From NCBI RefSeq assembly GCF_002920895.1, contig NZ_PQVG01000002.1, positions 434,001 through 498,000 on the forward strand: a DNA stretch of 64,000 nucleotides, written 5' to 3'. Every line of letters begins with the position of its first letter. Within the stretch, counting starts at the first letter, position 1. Both the position numbers and the translations under genes were made by a program. The stretch is from Flavobacterium alvei (GTDB lineage: Bacteria > Bacteroidota > Bacteroidia > Flavobacteriales > Flavobacteriaceae). Under the pieces are notes generated by a model, which was given only the letters and a program-made list of their open reading frames with translations, made no database searches and was not told the origin of the DNA. Below are positions 8,205 to 18,059 of the stretch, piece by piece.

Positions 8205-8222
8205 TCAAAAAAATTGCCATAA

Positions 8223-8254
8223 AAAAGCCAAGAAAGTAAATTTTCTTGGCTTTT
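8223..8254. terminator. Bidirectional terminator between convergent genes
   Basis: AAAAGCCAAGAAA (8223-8235) pairs with TTTCTTGGCTTTT (8242-8254) around a six-base loop, with A and T runs on both sides. It serves the conserved gene on the plus strand and bcp on the minus strand. Confidence 0.85.
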
Positions 8255-8265
8255 AGATTAAAATC

Positions 8266-8718
8266 TTATTTTAAAATCTGTGCAGCGTGGGCTTTGGTTT
8301 TTACATCCGAAATTACTTCTTCGATGATTCCATTTTCATCAATGACAAAAGTTGTTCTGTGAATGCCATCATACTCTCTTCCCATAAACTTTTTAGGTCC
8401 CCAAACGCCAAAATCTTCAATCACTGATTTTTCTTCGTCTGCCAATAATGGAAAAGGAAGATGGAATTTCTCAATAAATTTTGCCTGCGCCTTTGCCGAA
8501 TCGGCACTTACTCCCAAAAGTTCATAATTATTGGCTTTGAAACGTTCAAAATTATCTCTCAAATCACAAGCTTCGGCGGTGCAACCTGGCGTACTGGCTT
8601 TTGGATAGAAAAAAACGACTAATTTTTTTCCTTTATAATCTTCTAATTGATGGGATTTTCCGTCTTGATCTACTCCAAAAAATGCTGGGGCCTGATCTCC
8701 TTTTTTTAATGTTGTCAT
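8266..8718 (-). CDS. bcp: Thioredoxin-dependent thiol peroxidase (Bcp/PrxQ)
   Basis: A 150-residue peroxiredoxin of the Bcp/PrxQ group that reduces hydrogen peroxide and organic hydroperoxides using thioredoxin. The peroxidatic cysteine is Cys46 in ASTPGCTAEACDLRD and the resolving cysteine is Cys51, five residues later, the usual spacing for the atypical two-Cys type. The Arg in HRTTFVID (about 120) completes the active site. Cytoplasmic, normal length. It is divergent from nth; a TATTTTTG element on the minus strand at 8771-8778 is a plausible promoter. Confidence 0.95.
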   Translation of the reverse strand: MTTLKKGDQAPAFFGVDQDGKSHQLEDYKGKKLVVFFYPKASTPGCTAEACDLRDNFERFKANNYELLGVSADSAKAQAKFIEKFHLPFPLLADEEKSVIEDFGVWGPKKFMGREYDGIHRTTFVIDENGIIEEVISDVKTKAHAAQILK

Positions 8719-8721
8719 AAT

Positions 8722-8757
8722 TTGGGTTTATAAGTTTAGGTGTTTAAAAGTTTAGTT
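8722..8757 (-). repeat. Octameric TTAAACYY-type array upstream of bcp
   Basis: On the minus strand the bcp leader reads as four degenerate eight-base units, CTAAACTT TTAAACAC, then CTAAACTT ATAAACCC. It lies between the likely promoter and the start codon. Similar periodic tracts occur in the glycan operon (26453-30237). Confidence 0.45.
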
Positions 8758-8770
8758 ATTAAATTGTACC

Positions 8771-8778
8771 CAAAAATA
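8771..8778 (-). promoter_or_regulatory. -7 promoter element (TATTTTTG) of bcp
   Basis: The minus strand reads TATTTTTG, a full match to TAnnTTTG, about 52 bases before the bcp start. Confidence 0.45.
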
Positions 8779-8785
8779 AACTAAA

Positions 8786-9445
8786 ATGACCAAACAAGAA
8801 CGGGTAACATTTGTTATAAATACGTTAAAAGAATTGTATCCCGAGATTCCAATTCCTTTAGACCATAAAGACCCATACACGTTATTAGTTGCTGTTTTAC
8901 TTTCGGCACAATGTACCGATGTTCGGGTGAATCAAATTACACCTTTGCTTTTTGCCAAAGCCGATAACCCTTATGACATGGTCAAAATGTCGATTGAAGA
9001 AATAAAAGAAATCATCCGTCCGTGTGGATTATCACCAATGAAATCGAAGGGAATTCACGGTTTATCCCAAATTTTAATTGAAAAACACGGTGGTGAAGTA
9101 CCGCAAAGCTTTGAATATTTAGAAGAATTACCAGCCGTCGGTCATAAAACAGCTAGTGTCGTGATGTCGCAAGCCTTTGGTGTTCCTGCTTTTCCAGTAG
9201 ATACACACATTCACCGATTGATGTACCGATGGAATTTGTCTGACGGAAAAAATGTAGTCCAAACCGAAAAAGATGCCAAACGAATTTTTCCAGAAGAAAC
9301 TTGGAATGATTTACATCTTCAAATGATTTGGTACGGAAGAGAATATTCTCCGGCTCGAGGTTGGGATATAGAGAAAGACATCATTACCAGAACTATTGGA
9401 AAAAAATCTGTTTTGGAAGAATACCACAAAAAAACGTCCCGATGA
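8786..9445 (+). CDS. nth: Endonuclease III-like DNA glycosylase without the [4Fe-4S] cysteines
   Basis: A 219-residue base-excision repair glycosylase that removes oxidised pyrimidines. The helix-hairpin-helix and active site are intact: LPAVGHKTASVV carries the catalytic lysine Lys121, and FPVDTHIHRL carries Asp139. The C-terminal [4Fe-4S] loop (Cys-x6-Cys-x2-Cys-x5-Cys in E. coli) is absent: the corresponding region reads WYGREYSPARGWDIEKD and continues to the end without any cysteine. The only two cysteines are Cys43 and Cys80. The reading frame is intact and the protein is of normal length, so this is a natural cluster-less variant rather than a truncation. Confidence 0.9.
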   Translation: MTKQERVTFVINTLKELYPEIPIPLDHKDPYTLLVAVLLSAQCTDVRVNQITPLLFAKADNPYDMVKMSIEEIKEIIRPCGLSPMKSKGIHGLSQILIEKHGGEVPQSFEYLEELPAVGHKTASVVMSQAFGVPAFPVDTHIHRLMYRWNLSDGKNVVQTEKDAKRIFPEETWNDLHLQMIWYGREYSPARGWDIEKDIITRTIGKKSVLEEYHKKTSR

Positions 9446-9458
9446 TTTCGGGACGTTT
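9432..9458 (+). terminator. Terminator overlapping the 3' end of nth
   Basis: AAACGTCCCG (9432-9441) pairs with CGGGACGTTT (9449-9458) around a 7-base loop. The nth stop codon lies inside the loop. Because the A-rich side faces the minus-strand gene ending at 9461, it could also end transcription of the sigma-factor unit. Confidence 0.75.
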
Positions 9459-9460
9459 CC

Positions 9461-9604
9461 TTAATTTGCAATGATTTCGAAACTTTTGTCATTTACTTTA
9501 ATCACATTCAGTGCTTTGGAGTAATTTAACAAAAAAGAAATGGTTTCTTTTTTAGGTTTCATTTTAGGGGTAACTAATTCTTTTTTAGAGTAAATTTTTG
9601 CCAT
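9461..9604 (-). CDS. 47-residue conserved-looking small protein
   Basis: An ATG at 9604 opens a 47-codon frame ending in TAA at 9461: a basic N-terminus (MAKIYSKKELVTPKMKPKKE) then TISFLLNYSKALNVIKVNDK and SFEIIAN. The composition is that of a real cytoplasmic protein: lysine-rich, with regular hydrophobic spacing, not membrane-like. It lies 52 bases downstream of the sigma-factor gene on the same strand and ends at the shared hairpin, so it is probably in the same transcript. No function can be assigned; a DNA- or RNA-polymerase-associated role would be guesswork. Confidence 0.65.
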   Translation of the reverse strand: MAKIYSKKELVTPKMKPKKETISFLLNYSKALNVIKVNDKSFEIIAN

Positions 9605-9656
9605 ATAATACTAAATTTTAGTTTTTTATTAGAACGCAAGAATTTACATTTTAGTA

Positions 9657-10241
9657 TCAATTCGTTAAAATTATTTGATGTTTGTCTATCACTTTTCGCA
9701 TATTCATCAGCGCATAACGCATTCTACCCAAAGCGGTATTGATGCTAACACCCGTCGTTTCTGATATTTCTTTGAAACTCATATCCTGATACATTCGCAT
9801 TACCAATACTTCTTTTTGATCGGCAGGAAGTTCTTCAATCAATTTTTTCAAATCGACTTCTACTTGATCTTGAATAATTTGATTTTCTATTGTAAGCGAA
9901 TCATCACTCATAATCGAAAAAATAGAAAACTCCTCTGTTTCTCTAAACATTGGCATTTTTTTGTTTTTTCGGAAATGGTCAATAATTAAATTGTGGGCAA
10001 TTCGCATCACCCAAGGCAAGAATTTACCTTCTTCGTTATAAGAGTTTGATTTTAAAGTTCGGATAACTTTAATAAAAGTGTCTTGAAATATATCGTTCGA
10101 AATATCTCTATCTGCGATTTTCGAATAGATAAAGCCGAAAATTTTAGATTGATGTCTATTGATTAATACAGTCAAAGCATTTTCGTCACCTTGAATATAT
10201 TTGGTTACCAATAAAGCGTCTGGGAGTTCGATACTAGCCAT
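9657..10241 (-). CDS. RNA polymerase sigma-70 family (ECF-type) factor
   Basis: A 194-residue sigma factor with regions 2 and 4 only. Region 2 contains ISNDIFQDTFIKVIRTL and the -10 recognition helix FLPWVMRIAHNLIIDHFRK (about residues 75-93). Region 4 contains LPADQKEVLVMRMYQDMSFK and the helix-turn-helix EISETTGVSINTALGRMRYA (about 158-177). No anti-sigma gene is adjacent, so control is by another route. Closely related factors are broadly conserved in flavobacteria and are transcribed divergently from uvrA here. Regulon unknown. Confidence 0.9.
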   Translation of the reverse strand: MASIELPDALLVTKYIQGDENALTVLINRHQSKIFGFIYSKIADRDISNDIFQDTFIKVIRTLKSNSYNEEGKFLPWVMRIAHNLIIDHFRKNKKMPMFRETEEFSIFSIMSDDSLTIENQIIQDQVEVDLKKLIEELPADQKEVLVMRMYQDMSFKEISETTGVSINTALGRMRYALMNMRKVIDKHQIILTN

Positions 10242-10549
10242 AGTTTATACCTTTTAGTGTTCTTAATAAAATTGAAGCAATTTTTTCTAAAAAGTAGTTC
10301 TATTCTATAGGCTAATGTTTTTTTGTGTTTGTATATTGGGTCAAATTTAACAAATAATTATCCTAATATACAATTATAACCTGAAAATTTAACATAAATC
10401 AGGAAAAATAATCTCAAAAAAGCATACTATATTTTCGCTAAAGCCGTTTAGCTAGCCTAAAAAATGAATTCCAAATCTAAAATTTGTGATTTGTTCAATA
10501 CCAATTCTCATTTTAAAATTGATTACTTTTGTGAAAATTCAATTTTCCT
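10242..10549. other. Intergenic region between the sigma factor and uvrA (308 bases)
   Basis: AT-rich divergent control region. The only clear element is the uvrA promoter at 10524. A 64-codon open frame from 10464 runs into uvrA in another frame and has no coding character. No RNA gene or repeat was found. Confidence 0.5.
10524..10531 (+). promoter_or_regulatory. -7 promoter element (TACTTTTG) of the uvrA pair
   Basis: TACTTTTG matches TAnnTTTG and ends 18 bases before the first uvrA ATG. No LexA-like SOS box could be recognised next to it. Confidence 0.55.
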
Positions 10550-13339
10550 ATGCCAATTGACCTTTCTACACTCGATCCTAAGCAAAATATCATTATCAAA
10601 GGTGCACAAGTTCACAACCTCAAAAATGTGGATGTGGCGATTCCTAGAAACAAATTAGTTGTAATTACAGGACTTTCGGGTTCTGGAAAATCGTCTTTAG
10701 CTTTCGATACTTTGTATGCCGAAGGGCAACGCCGATATGTAGAAAGTTTGTCTTCTTATGCTAGACAATTTTTGGGGAGATTAGACAAACCAAAAGTAGA
10801 ATACATCAAAGGAATTGCTCCTGCGATTGCTATTGAACAAAAAGTAAATACAACTAATGCCCGTTCTACCGTAGGAACTTCTACCGAGATTTACGATTAT
10901 ATGAAATTGTTGTTTGCTAGAATTGGCAGAACTTTTTCACCCATTTCTGGACAAGAAGTCAAAAAAAATACGGTTTCAGATGTTATTAAAGACGTAAAAG
11001 AGTTTGGAACAGACAGCAAATGGTTGCTCCTTGCACCAATCCATTTAGAAGAAGGAAGAGCTTTGGAAGACAAATTGAAAGCCTTACTCAATCAAGGTTT
11101 TTCTAGAATATTGGTCAATAATGAAACCGCTCGTTTGGATGATTTAGAAAGTCATTCGTTAGATAACAAAGATATCCTTTTGATAATTGACCGAATCGTG
11201 GTCAAGGACGAAGAAGAATTCTACAATCGCCTTGCCGATGCGGTGCAAACTGCTTTTTATGAAGGAAAAGGAATTTGTTATTTACAGGAATTAAACACAC
11301 ATAAACGCTTTTCGTACAGCAATAATTTCGAATTAGACGGCATTAGTTTCTTGGAACCGAATGTTCATTTATTCAGTTTTAACAATCCTTATGGCGCTTG
11401 TCCGGTTTGTGAAGGCTACGGAAACATCATCGGAATTGACGAAGAATTAGTGATTCCGAACACAGCATTATCCATTTTTGAAAATGCCATTTTTCCTTGG
11501 CGTGGCGAAAGTATGAGTTGGTACAGAGACGAATTGGTCAACAAAGCCTATAAATTTGATTTCCCGATTCACAAACCGTTTTTTGAACTTTCGGAGGCAC
11601 AAAAAGAATTGGTTTGGACAGGAAATAGTTATTTTCAAGGTTTAAATGACTTTTTCAAAGAATTGGAAGAGAAAAATTATAAAATCCAAAATCGGGTAAT
11701 GTTGTCACGTTATCGTGGCAAAACCAAATGCAATTCCTGCAAAGGAAAGCGTTTGAGAATCGAAGCTTCGTATGTAAAAATCAATTCCAAAACCGTTTCG
11801 GATTTGGTTGATTTGCCGATTAAACATTTGGTTACGTTCTTCAAAAACATCGATTTGGATGTCTATGAACAACAAATTGCCAAACGATTATTAGTCGAAA
11901 TCAACAACCGTTTATCGTTTTTAACCGAAGTAGGTTTAGATTATTTGACTTTGAATAGAAATTCGGCAACACTTTCGGGTGGAGAATCTCAGCGTATCAA
12001 TCTGGCGACTTCTTTAGGAAGCAGTCTGGTGGGTTCTATGTATATTTTGGACGAACCAAGTATTGGTTTGCACCCAAAGGACACCGAAAGATTAATCAAA
12101 GTTTTACTGTCTTTGCGGGATTTAGGCAATACCGTTATTGTGGTCGAACACGATGAAGATATTATGAAAGCCGCGGATATGATTATTGATATTGGTCCAG
12201 AAGCAGGAACTTTTGGTGGAGAATTGGTCGCTCAAGGAACGTTCAACGAAATCTTAAAATCGACTTCTTTGACAGCAAAATATTTGAATGGCGAATTGGA
12301 AATCAAAACACCTCGCATTCGCCGAAAATGGAGCAATTATATTGAAATTCTGGGGGCAAGAGAGAATAATTTACAAAACATAGACGTCAAATTTCCTTTG
12401 GAATGTTTGACCGTAATTACGGGAGTTTCAGGAAGTGGAAAAAGTACGTTAGTCAAAAAAATTCTGTTTCCAGCAATGCAGAAAAAGCTGGATGGAGCGA
12501 CAACCGAAAAGGCTGGTCAATTCACAGAAATGCGTGGCTATTACCACAAAATTCAGCATATTGAATATGTAGATCAAAACCCAATTGGACGAAGTTCTCG
12601 TTCAAATCCAGTTACTTATATCAAAGCCTATGATGATATTCGGGATTTGTTTGCCAAAGAAAAACTATCCAAAATCAGAGGTTATCAGGCCAAACATTTC
12701 TCCTTTAACGTGGACGGAGGTCGTTGCGAAACCTGCAAAGGCGAAGGAACCATCAATGTTGAAATGGTTTTTATGGCTGATGTACAATTGCATTGCGAAA
12801 CCTGCAACGGCAAACGATTCAAGAAAGAAGTTTTGGAAGTTGCTTTCGATGGTAAAAATATTCACGATATTCTGACAATGACTGTTGATGATTCGATTGC
12901 GTTTTTTACGGCTAATAAACAAACCAAGATTATACAAAAACTACAGCCTTTGCAAGATGTCGGTTTGGGTTATGTTCAGCTAGGACAATCCTCTTCTACC
13001 CTTTCTGGTGGGGAAGCTCAGCGTATCAAATTGGCTTCGTTTCTGGTCAAAGGGGCTACGAAAGAAAAAGCACTTTTCGTTTTTGATGAACCTACAACCG
13101 GATTGCATTTTCACGATATCAAAAAACTTCTGGCTTCATTTGATGCTTTGATTGATAAAGGGCATTCTATCTTAGTAATAGAACACAATTTAGATTTAAT
13201 AAAATGTGCAGACTGGATTATTGATTTGGGTCCTGAAGGCGGCGAAAACGGCGGACTATTACTCGCCGAAGGTACTCCCGAAGAAATCCTGAAAATAAAA
13301 AAATCGGTTACTGCGAAGTATTTGAAGGAGAAGTTATAA
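10550..13339 (+). CDS. uvrA: Excinuclease ABC subunit A, first of two copies
   Basis: A 929-residue UvrA, the damage-recognition ATPase of nucleotide excision repair. Two ABC modules are present. The first has Walker [10 protein letters not shown] (about residue 40), signature [12 protein letters not shown] and Walker [14 protein letters not shown]; the second has GVSGSGKST (about 628), [12 protein letters not shown] and [13 protein letters not shown]. Zinc modules are CPVCEGYG with CNSCKGKR in the first half and CETCKGEG with CETCNGKR in the second. Length implies that the UvrB-binding and insertion domains are retained, so this is not the shortened UvrA2 class. The first signature has Ser where E. 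coli and the second copy have Ala. The second uvrA follows after 45 bases. Confidence 0.95.
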   Translation: MPIDLSTLDPKQNIIIKGAQVHNLKNVDVAIPRNKLVVITGLSGSGKSSLAFDTLYAEGQRRYVESLSSYARQFLGRLDKPKVEYIKGIAPAIAIEQKVNTTNARSTVGTSTEIYDYMKLLFARIGRTFSPISGQEVKKNTVSDVIKDVKEFGTDSKWLLLAPIHLEEGRALEDKLKALLNQGFSRILVNNETARLDDLESHSLDNKDILLIIDRIVVKDEEEFYNRLADAVQTAFYEGKGICYLQELNTHKRFSYSNNFELDGISFLEPNVHLFSFNNPYGACPVCEGYGNIIGIDEELVIPNTALSIFENAIFPWRGESMSWYRDELVNKAYKFDFPIHKPFFELSEAQKELVWTGNSYFQGLNDFFKELEEKNYKIQNRVMLSRYRGKTKCNSCKGKRLRIEASYVKINSKTVSDLVDLPIKHLVTFFKNIDLDVYEQQIAKRLLVEINNRLSFLTEVGLDYLTLNRNSATLSGGESQRINLATSLGSSLVGSMYILDEPSIGLHPKDTERLIKVLLSLRDLGNTVIVVEHDEDIMKAADMIIDIGPEAGTFGGELVAQGTFNEILKSTSLTAKYLNGELEIKTPRIRRKWSNYIEILGARENNLQNIDVKFPLECLTVITGVSGSGKSTLVKKILFPAMQKKLDGATTEKAGQFTEMRGYYHKIQHIEYVDQNPIGRSSRSNPVTYIKAYDDIRDLFAKEKLSKIRGYQAKHFSFNVDGGRCETCKGEGTINVEMVFMADVQLHCETCNGKRFKKEVLEVAFDGKNIHDILTMTVDDSIAFFTANKQTKIIQKLQPLQDVGLGYVQLGQSSSTLSGGEAQRIKLASFLVKGATKEKALFVFDEPTTGLHFHDIKKLLASFDALIDKGHSILVIEHNLDLIKCADWIIDLGPEGGENGGLLLAEGTPEEILKIKKSVTAKYLKEKL

Positions 13340-13384
13340 AAACAAAAAAATACAATTTCTATCGATTCGAAATTGAAAAATAGT

Positions 13385-16216
13385 ATGCTAGAAAACGACA
13401 ACAACATTGAAGTATTGGGTGCGAGAGTGCACAATCTGAAAAATATAGACGTAAAAATTCCGAGAGAAAAACTGGTAGTAATTACCGGACTTTCGGGTTC
13501 CGGAAAATCATCTTTGGCTTTCGACACGATTTATGCCGAAGGACAACGCCGTTATGTAGAAACATTTTCAGCTTATGCCAGACAATTCCTCGGTGGTTTG
13601 GAACGTCCCGATGTGGATAAAATTGACGGACTTTCGCCCGTTATTGCCATCGAACAAAAAACCACGAGCAAAAGTCCACGTTCGACTGTTGGAACGATTA
13701 CTGAAATTTATGATTTCCTGCGTTTGTTGTATGCTCGTGCCGCCGATGCCTACAGTTACAACACAGGCGAAAAAATGGTTTCCTATGACGATGATCAAAT
13801 CAAAGAATTAATCACAAAAAATTTTGCAGGAAAACGAATTAATATTCTAGCTCCAATTATTCGAGCAAGAAAAGGACATTATGCCGAATTATTCCAGCAA
13901 ATTGCCAAACAAGGTTTTCTGAAAGTCCGCATCAATGGCGAGATTAAAGATATTACCACTGGAATGAAACTCGACCGTTACAAAACCCACGACATCGAAA
14001 TCGTGATTGACAGAATGGTTATTGAGGATACTCCCGATAATGAAAAACGTCTGACTGAAAGCATCAAAACTGCGATGTATCAGGGTGAAAATGTTTTAAT
14101 GATTTTAGATCAGGATACTGATGAAATTCGATTTTTCAGCCGGAATCTAATGTGTCCTTCAACAGGAATTTCGTATCAAAATCCGGAACCGAATTTGTTT
14201 TCGTTCAATTCTCCAAAAGGAGCTTGTGAACATTGCAAAGGTTTGGGAACCGTAAACGAAATCAACATCAAAAAAATCATTCCTAATCCGAAACTATCCA
14301 TAAAAAGTGGCGGTTTTGCACCTTTGGGCGAATACAAAAGCAGCTGGATTTTCAAACAGCTGGAAATAATTGGCGAGAAATACAACTTTAAATTAACGGA
14401 TGCTGTCGAAACAATTTCCGAAGAAGCTATGGAAATGATTTTGAACGGTGGCAAAGAGAAATTCTCGGTCGAATCGAAAGTTTTGGGTATTACCAAAGAA
14501 TATAAAATTGAATTTGAAGGAATCTCCCATTTTATCAAAAATCAATATGATGAAAGCGGTTCTGCAACCATAAAACGTTGGGCAAAAGATTTTATGGATG
14601 AAGTTAAATGTCCCGTTTGCGAAGGTTCTCGATTGAAAAAAGAAGCGTTATTTTTCAAGGTCAATGAAAAAAATATCGCCGAATTGTGTGATATGGATAT
14701 TTCGGATGTAACGGCTTGGTTTCTGGATTTGGACAATCATTTATCCGAAAAACAAAAAACAATTGCCACCGAAGTGATCAAGGAAATCAAAGACAGATTA
14801 GCATTTTTGATGAACGTAGGTTTGAATTATTTGGCTTTAAGCAGAAGTTCCAAATCGCTTTCGGGTGGCGAGGCACAACGCATTCGATTGGCGACTCAAA
14901 TTGGTTCGCAGTTGGTTGGGGTTTTGTATATTCTGGATGAACCCAGCATTGGTTTGCACCAAAGAGACAATGAAAAACTAATTCATTCTTTGGAGCAATT
15001 GCGCGACATTGGCAACTCGGTTATTGTAGTCGAACACGATAAAGATATGATCGAACAAGCCGATTATGTTATTGATATTGGACCAAAAGCAGGAAAATAT
15101 GGTGGCGAAATCATCAGCATTGGAACGCCAGACGAAACTTTGAAATCCAACACGATTACCGCTCAATATCTGAATGGAAAAATGAAATTGGAGATTCCCA
15201 AAAAGTGCCGGGAAGGAAACGGAAAGTTCTTAAAACTTTCGGGAGCAACTGGAAATAACTTAAAAAATGTTACGATAGAAGTTCCGTTAGGACAATTGAC
15301 TTGTGTGACGGGCGTTTCAGGAAGCGGAAAATCGACTTTGATTAACGAAACCCTCTACCCTATTTTGAACGCTTATTATTTTAATGGCGTCAAAAAACCA
15401 CAGCCTTATAAGAAAATTGAAGGCTTGGAACATATCGATAAAGTAATTGATATTGACCAAAGCCCGATTGGAAGAACACCACGTTCGAATCCAGCGACTT
15501 ATACCGAGGTTTTCTCTGAAATCAGAAATCTGTTTACTATGACTTCCGAAAGTATGATTCGGGGTTATAAGGCAGGACGTTTTAGTTTCAATGTAAAAGG
15601 CGGCCGTTGCGAAACCTGCGAAGGTTCGGGAGTGCGAACCATTGAAATGAACTTCTTGCCCGATGTATATGTAGAATGCGAAACCTGTCAGGGAAAACGT
15701 TTCAACCGAGAAACTTTGGAGATTCGTTACAAAGGAAAATCCATTTCGGATGTCTTGAATATGACCATAGACGAAGCGGTTCCTTTCTTTGAAAACATTC
15801 CAAAAATTTACCGAAAAGTAAAAACGATTCAGGATGTCGGTTTGGGATATATTACTCTTGGACAACAAAGTACCACACTTTCTGGCGGCGAAGCACAACG
15901 TATCAAACTGGCTGGAGAATTATCTAAAAAAGATACTGGTAATACGTTTTATATTCTGGATGAACCCACAACCGGATTACATTTCGAAGACATTCGGGTT
16001 TTGATGGAAGTTATTAATAAATTAGTTGACAAAGGCAATACGATTTTAATTATCGAACACAATATGGACGTAATCAAACTAGCTGATTACATCATTGATA
16101 TTGGTCCTGAAGGCGGAAAAGGAGGTGGTGAAGTAGTTGCCAAAGGAACTCCCGAAGAAATAGCCAAAAATAAAAAAAGCTATACGGCGAAGTTTTTGAA
16201 GAAAGAGTTGGCGTAA
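13385..16216 (+). CDS. uvrA: Excinuclease ABC subunit A, second copy
   Basis: A 943-residue UvrA paralogue following the first copy in the same direction, almost certainly co-transcribed. The ATG at 13385 ([20 protein letters not shown]) was preferred over a TTG at 13373. It has both nucleotide-binding sites (GLSGSGKSS near residue 31; GVSGSGKST near 636), both signatures ([24 protein letters not shown]) and both zinc modules (CEHCKGLG with [16 protein letters not shown] with CETCQGKR). [20 protein letters not shown] is closer to the E. coli form than is the first copy. No active-site loss is visible, so both may work with UvrB (encoded at 32978) or have divided labour; which is the main excinuclease cannot be told from sequence alone. 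Confidence 0.95.
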   Translation: MLENDNNIEVLGARVHNLKNIDVKIPREKLVVITGLSGSGKSSLAFDTIYAEGQRRYVETFSAYARQFLGGLERPDVDKIDGLSPVIAIEQKTTSKSPRSTVGTITEIYDFLRLLYARAADAYSYNTGEKMVSYDDDQIKELITKNFAGKRINILAPIIRARKGHYAELFQQIAKQGFLKVRINGEIKDITTGMKLDRYKTHDIEIVIDRMVIEDTPDNEKRLTESIKTAMYQGENVLMILDQDTDEIRFFSRNLMCPSTGISYQNPEPNLFSFNSPKGACEHCKGLGTVNEINIKKIIPNPKLSIKSGGFAPLGEYKSSWIFKQLEIIGEKYNFKLTDAVETISEEAMEMILNGGKEKFSVESKVLGITKEYKIEFEGISHFIKNQYDESGSATIKRWAKDFMDEVKCPVCEGSRLKKEALFFKVNEKNIAELCDMDISDVTAWFLDLDNHLSEKQKTIATEVIKEIKDRLAFLMNVGLNYLALSRSSKSLSGGEAQRIRLATQIGSQLVGVLYILDEPSIGLHQRDNEKLIHSLEQLRDIGNSVIVVEHDKDMIEQADYVIDIGPKAGKYGGEIISIGTPDETLKSNTITAQYLNGKMKLEIPKKCREGNGKFLKLSGATGNNLKNVTIEVPLGQLTCVTGVSGSGKSTLINETLYPILNAYYFNGVKKPQPYKKIEGLEHIDKVIDIDQSPIGRTPRSNPATYTEVFSEIRNLFTMTSESMIRGYKAGRFSFNVKGGRCETCEGSGVRTIEMNFLPDVYVECETCQGKRFNRETLEIRYKGKSISDVLNMTIDEAVPFFENIPKIYRKVKTIQDVGLGYITLGQQSTTLSGGEAQRIKLAGELSKKDTGNTFYILDEPTTGLHFEDIRVLMEVINKLVDKGNTILIIEHNMDVIKLADYIIDIGPEGGKGGGEVVAKGTPEEIAKNKKSYTAKFLKKELA

Positions 16217-16218
16217 AT

Positions 16219-16238
16219 TTCCCTCCTCTGGAGGGGAA
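16219..16238. repeat. Short GC-rich palindrome after the uvrA pair
   Basis: TTCCCTCC (16219-16226), TCT, then GGAGGGGAA (16230-16238), a stem with one bulged G directly after the uvrA stop. No T-run follows, so it is more likely an intergenic palindromic element than a standard terminator. Confidence 0.45.
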
Positions 16239-16352
16239 GTCAAATAAGAATGAATTCCAGAAGAAGTTGCAAAAAACAAAAACTACATTTCCATCATAAA
16301 AACTAATTTTACATTATTTTTCTGATACTAATTCTACTATTCTCTTTTTTGA

Positions 16353-16360
16353 TATATTTG
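16353..16360 (+). promoter_or_regulatory. -7 promoter element (TATATTTG) of the secreted esterase
   Basis: TATATTTG matches TAnnTTTG and lies 41 bases before the ATG at 16402. Confidence 0.5.
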
Positions 16361-16401
16361 GTTGAATCAAAGACAGTAAAATCAACCAACACTTTTACAC
16401 G

Positions 16402-17292
16402 ATGAAAAAAACAAAATCAGTACTATTTTTAGCGTTTCTTTTACAAAGTATTTTAGTTTTGGGACAAGAGCTTCCTAAAGAAATGCCTCTTTTCCCGAAC
16501 GGAATAAAAGACAATCCAATTACCCACGAACAAAAAGAAACTTTTGCAGATTCTCTCGTAAAAAAAGGTTCGTTATCCCAAAAAGACCGTGTTTTCAGAA
16601 ATATTTCTGAACCAACGTATATGTTATTCCCAGCTGGGGAATCGAATAATAAACACGTTGCTGTTATTATTCTTCCTGGTGGCGGTTTTCACACCAATTG
16701 GCTAGATAAAGAAGGAACTGATTTGGCTCTATGGCTTTCTGCACAAGGAATCAGTTGTATGGTAGTAAAATACCGAACCAATTCAAAAGACGAAAAAGGA
16801 AAATACATCATTCCGATGGAAACTTATTTTGATGATGCCTTAAAAATAGACATTAACGCAAGTGTTATGACGATGATGGGAATGGCAGAAAAATTAAAAT
16901 TCGATAAGGATAAAATAGGCGTCCTCGGTTTTTCGGCAGGCGGCTTTATGGCTGAATATTTAACTTTTACAAGTGTTAGTAAAAATCTACCTTGGAAACC
17001 AGCTTTTACAGGTTTAATATATGCTGGAGACCGATTAAAATTATTGGAAAGTGTAAAAGACAAATCCGCTCTTCCTCCGTTTTTTATGGCAATTGCAAGA
17101 GATGATAAAAAATGGAAATTACAACGAGCACTTCCTTTTTTGTCGGCTGTTGTGGAGCAAGTTGATAAATCAGAATTACACGTTTATTCTAAAGGAGATC
17201 ACGGTTTTGGATTAGCGTATGACGAAGGCCATTCTGTCGGAATGTGGAAAGACAGTTTTTATAATTGGATATTAGATATTTATAACAAATAA
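16402..17292 (+). CDS. Secreted alpha/beta hydrolase, acetyl-esterase-like
   Basis: A 296-residue protein with a signal peptide (KKTKSVLFLAFLLQSILVLG). The mature part resembles the BD-FAE/acetylxylan-esterase group: oxyanion motif ILPGGGFHTNW (about residues 90-100), nucleophile GFSAGG (Ser near 178), and a C-terminal catalytic His in YSKGDHGFGLAY. The probable acid is the Asp in AIARDDKKW. Such enzymes often deacetylate plant or algal polysaccharides in the periplasm, but no polysaccharide-utilisation genes are next to it, so the substrate is open. Confidence 0.85.
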   Translation: MKKTKSVLFLAFLLQSILVLGQELPKEMPLFPNGIKDNPITHEQKETFADSLVKKGSLSQKDRVFRNISEPTYMLFPAGESNNKHVAVIILPGGGFHTNWLDKEGTDLALWLSAQGISCMVVKYRTNSKDEKGKYIIPMETYFDDALKIDINASVMTMMGMAEKLKFDKDKIGVLGFSAGGFMAEYLTFTSVSKNLPWKPAFTGLIYAGDRLKLLESVKDKSALPPFFMAIARDDKKWKLQRALPFLSAVVEQVDKSELHVYSKGDHGFGLAYDEGHSVGMWKDSFYNWILDIYNK

Positions 17293-17366
17293 CCCTAAAA
17301 AAGATATTGAGAAAAAATATTAGTTCAATATTTAAAGAACCAATAAAATAATTTTTAAACATAAAA

Positions 17367-17399
17367 AAAAGCATCATTATATCCCATAATGGTGCTTTT
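17367..17399. terminator. Bidirectional terminator between the esterase and ankyrin genes
   Basis: AAAAGCATCATTAT pairs with ATAATGGTGCTTTT (one G-T pair), five-base loop, A and T runs on both sides. A smaller GGTGAA/TTCACC hairpin follows at 17404-17422. Confidence 0.75.
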
Positions 17400-17468
17400 C
17401 ATTGGTGAAACGACACTTCACCCAAGCCAATTCGCTTTAATATTACAAAGACAACTAAATAAAATGTC

Positions 17469-18059
17469 TTAAGAATTAATATGATTATCTAAAACCGATT
17501 TTTCATTAATCATTTTGAAATCTAACGGCTGAATATCATCGAAACCAGTACTTTCAATAATTTTTTCGTCTTCAGCAATAATTTCATCAATAGTTTTTTT
17601 GGATTGAACAAATAAAACTGAATCAGAATCCATAAAAGCAGTGTCATAATCCATCGATAAAGTAGCTTGATTATAAACAGGCAATGATTTCAAAACTGCA
17701 ATTGCTTCATAAGCATTTGATAACTCAGCATAGTTCAATGCGGTAAATCCCTGACTATCTTCAATGTTACGGTCTGCGCCTTTTTGCAATAAGTATTTTA
17801 TAATTTCTACTTTATTATAACGAGCAGCGTACATTAAGGGCGTCATTCCATTTAATTTTTTGTTGACTTTCGTACCGCTTTCAATTAACTGTTTAACAGT
17901 TTCAATTTCTCCTTTACTAATCGCTATAGCTAAAGTTGATGGGGTTTCTGAAAATACATTCAGTTTTTTTTGATTGCCAATACTATTAGTATTAGAAGCC
18001 AATGACACACTAGTAAAAGCCATTAAAGTAATTCCTAAATAAACGATAAAATTTTTCAT
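17469..18059 (-). CDS. Exported ankyrin-repeat protein
   Basis: The ATG at 18059 gives 196 residues with a signal peptide (MKNFIVYLGITLMAFTSVSL); a longer frame from 18191 would bury this signal and is not accepted. Three ankyrin repeats cover about residues 45-145, with the typical MTPLMYAARYNKVEIIKYLL, KGADRNIEDSQGFTALNYAE and a degenerate third repeat (NAYEAIAVLKSLP). The acidic C-terminus holds no known domain. Ankyrin repeats mediate protein binding; the partner is unknown. A likely promoter (TATATTTG on the minus strand, 18243-18250) would leave a leader of about 180 bases. Confidence 0.8.
   Translation of the reverse strand: MKNFIVYLGITLMAFTSVSLASNTNSIGNQKKLNVFSETPSTLAIAISKGEIETVKQLIESGTKVNKKLNGMTPLMYAARYNKVEIIKYLLQKGADRNIEDSQGFTALNYAELSNAYEAIAVLKSLPVYNQATLSMDYDTAFMDSDSVLFVQSKKTIDEIIAEDEKIIESTGFDDIQPLDFKMINEKSVLDNHINS

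Noticed and set aside
10464..10658. 64-codon frame running into the first uvrA
   Set aside because: It starts upstream of the uvrA promoter element and overlaps the uvrA start in another frame; low-complexity product.
15317..15898. 193-codon open frame antisense to the second uvrA
   Set aside because: It mirrors a strongly conserved coding frame and its product has no signature of its own; long antisense frames are expected opposite a 2.8-kb gene.
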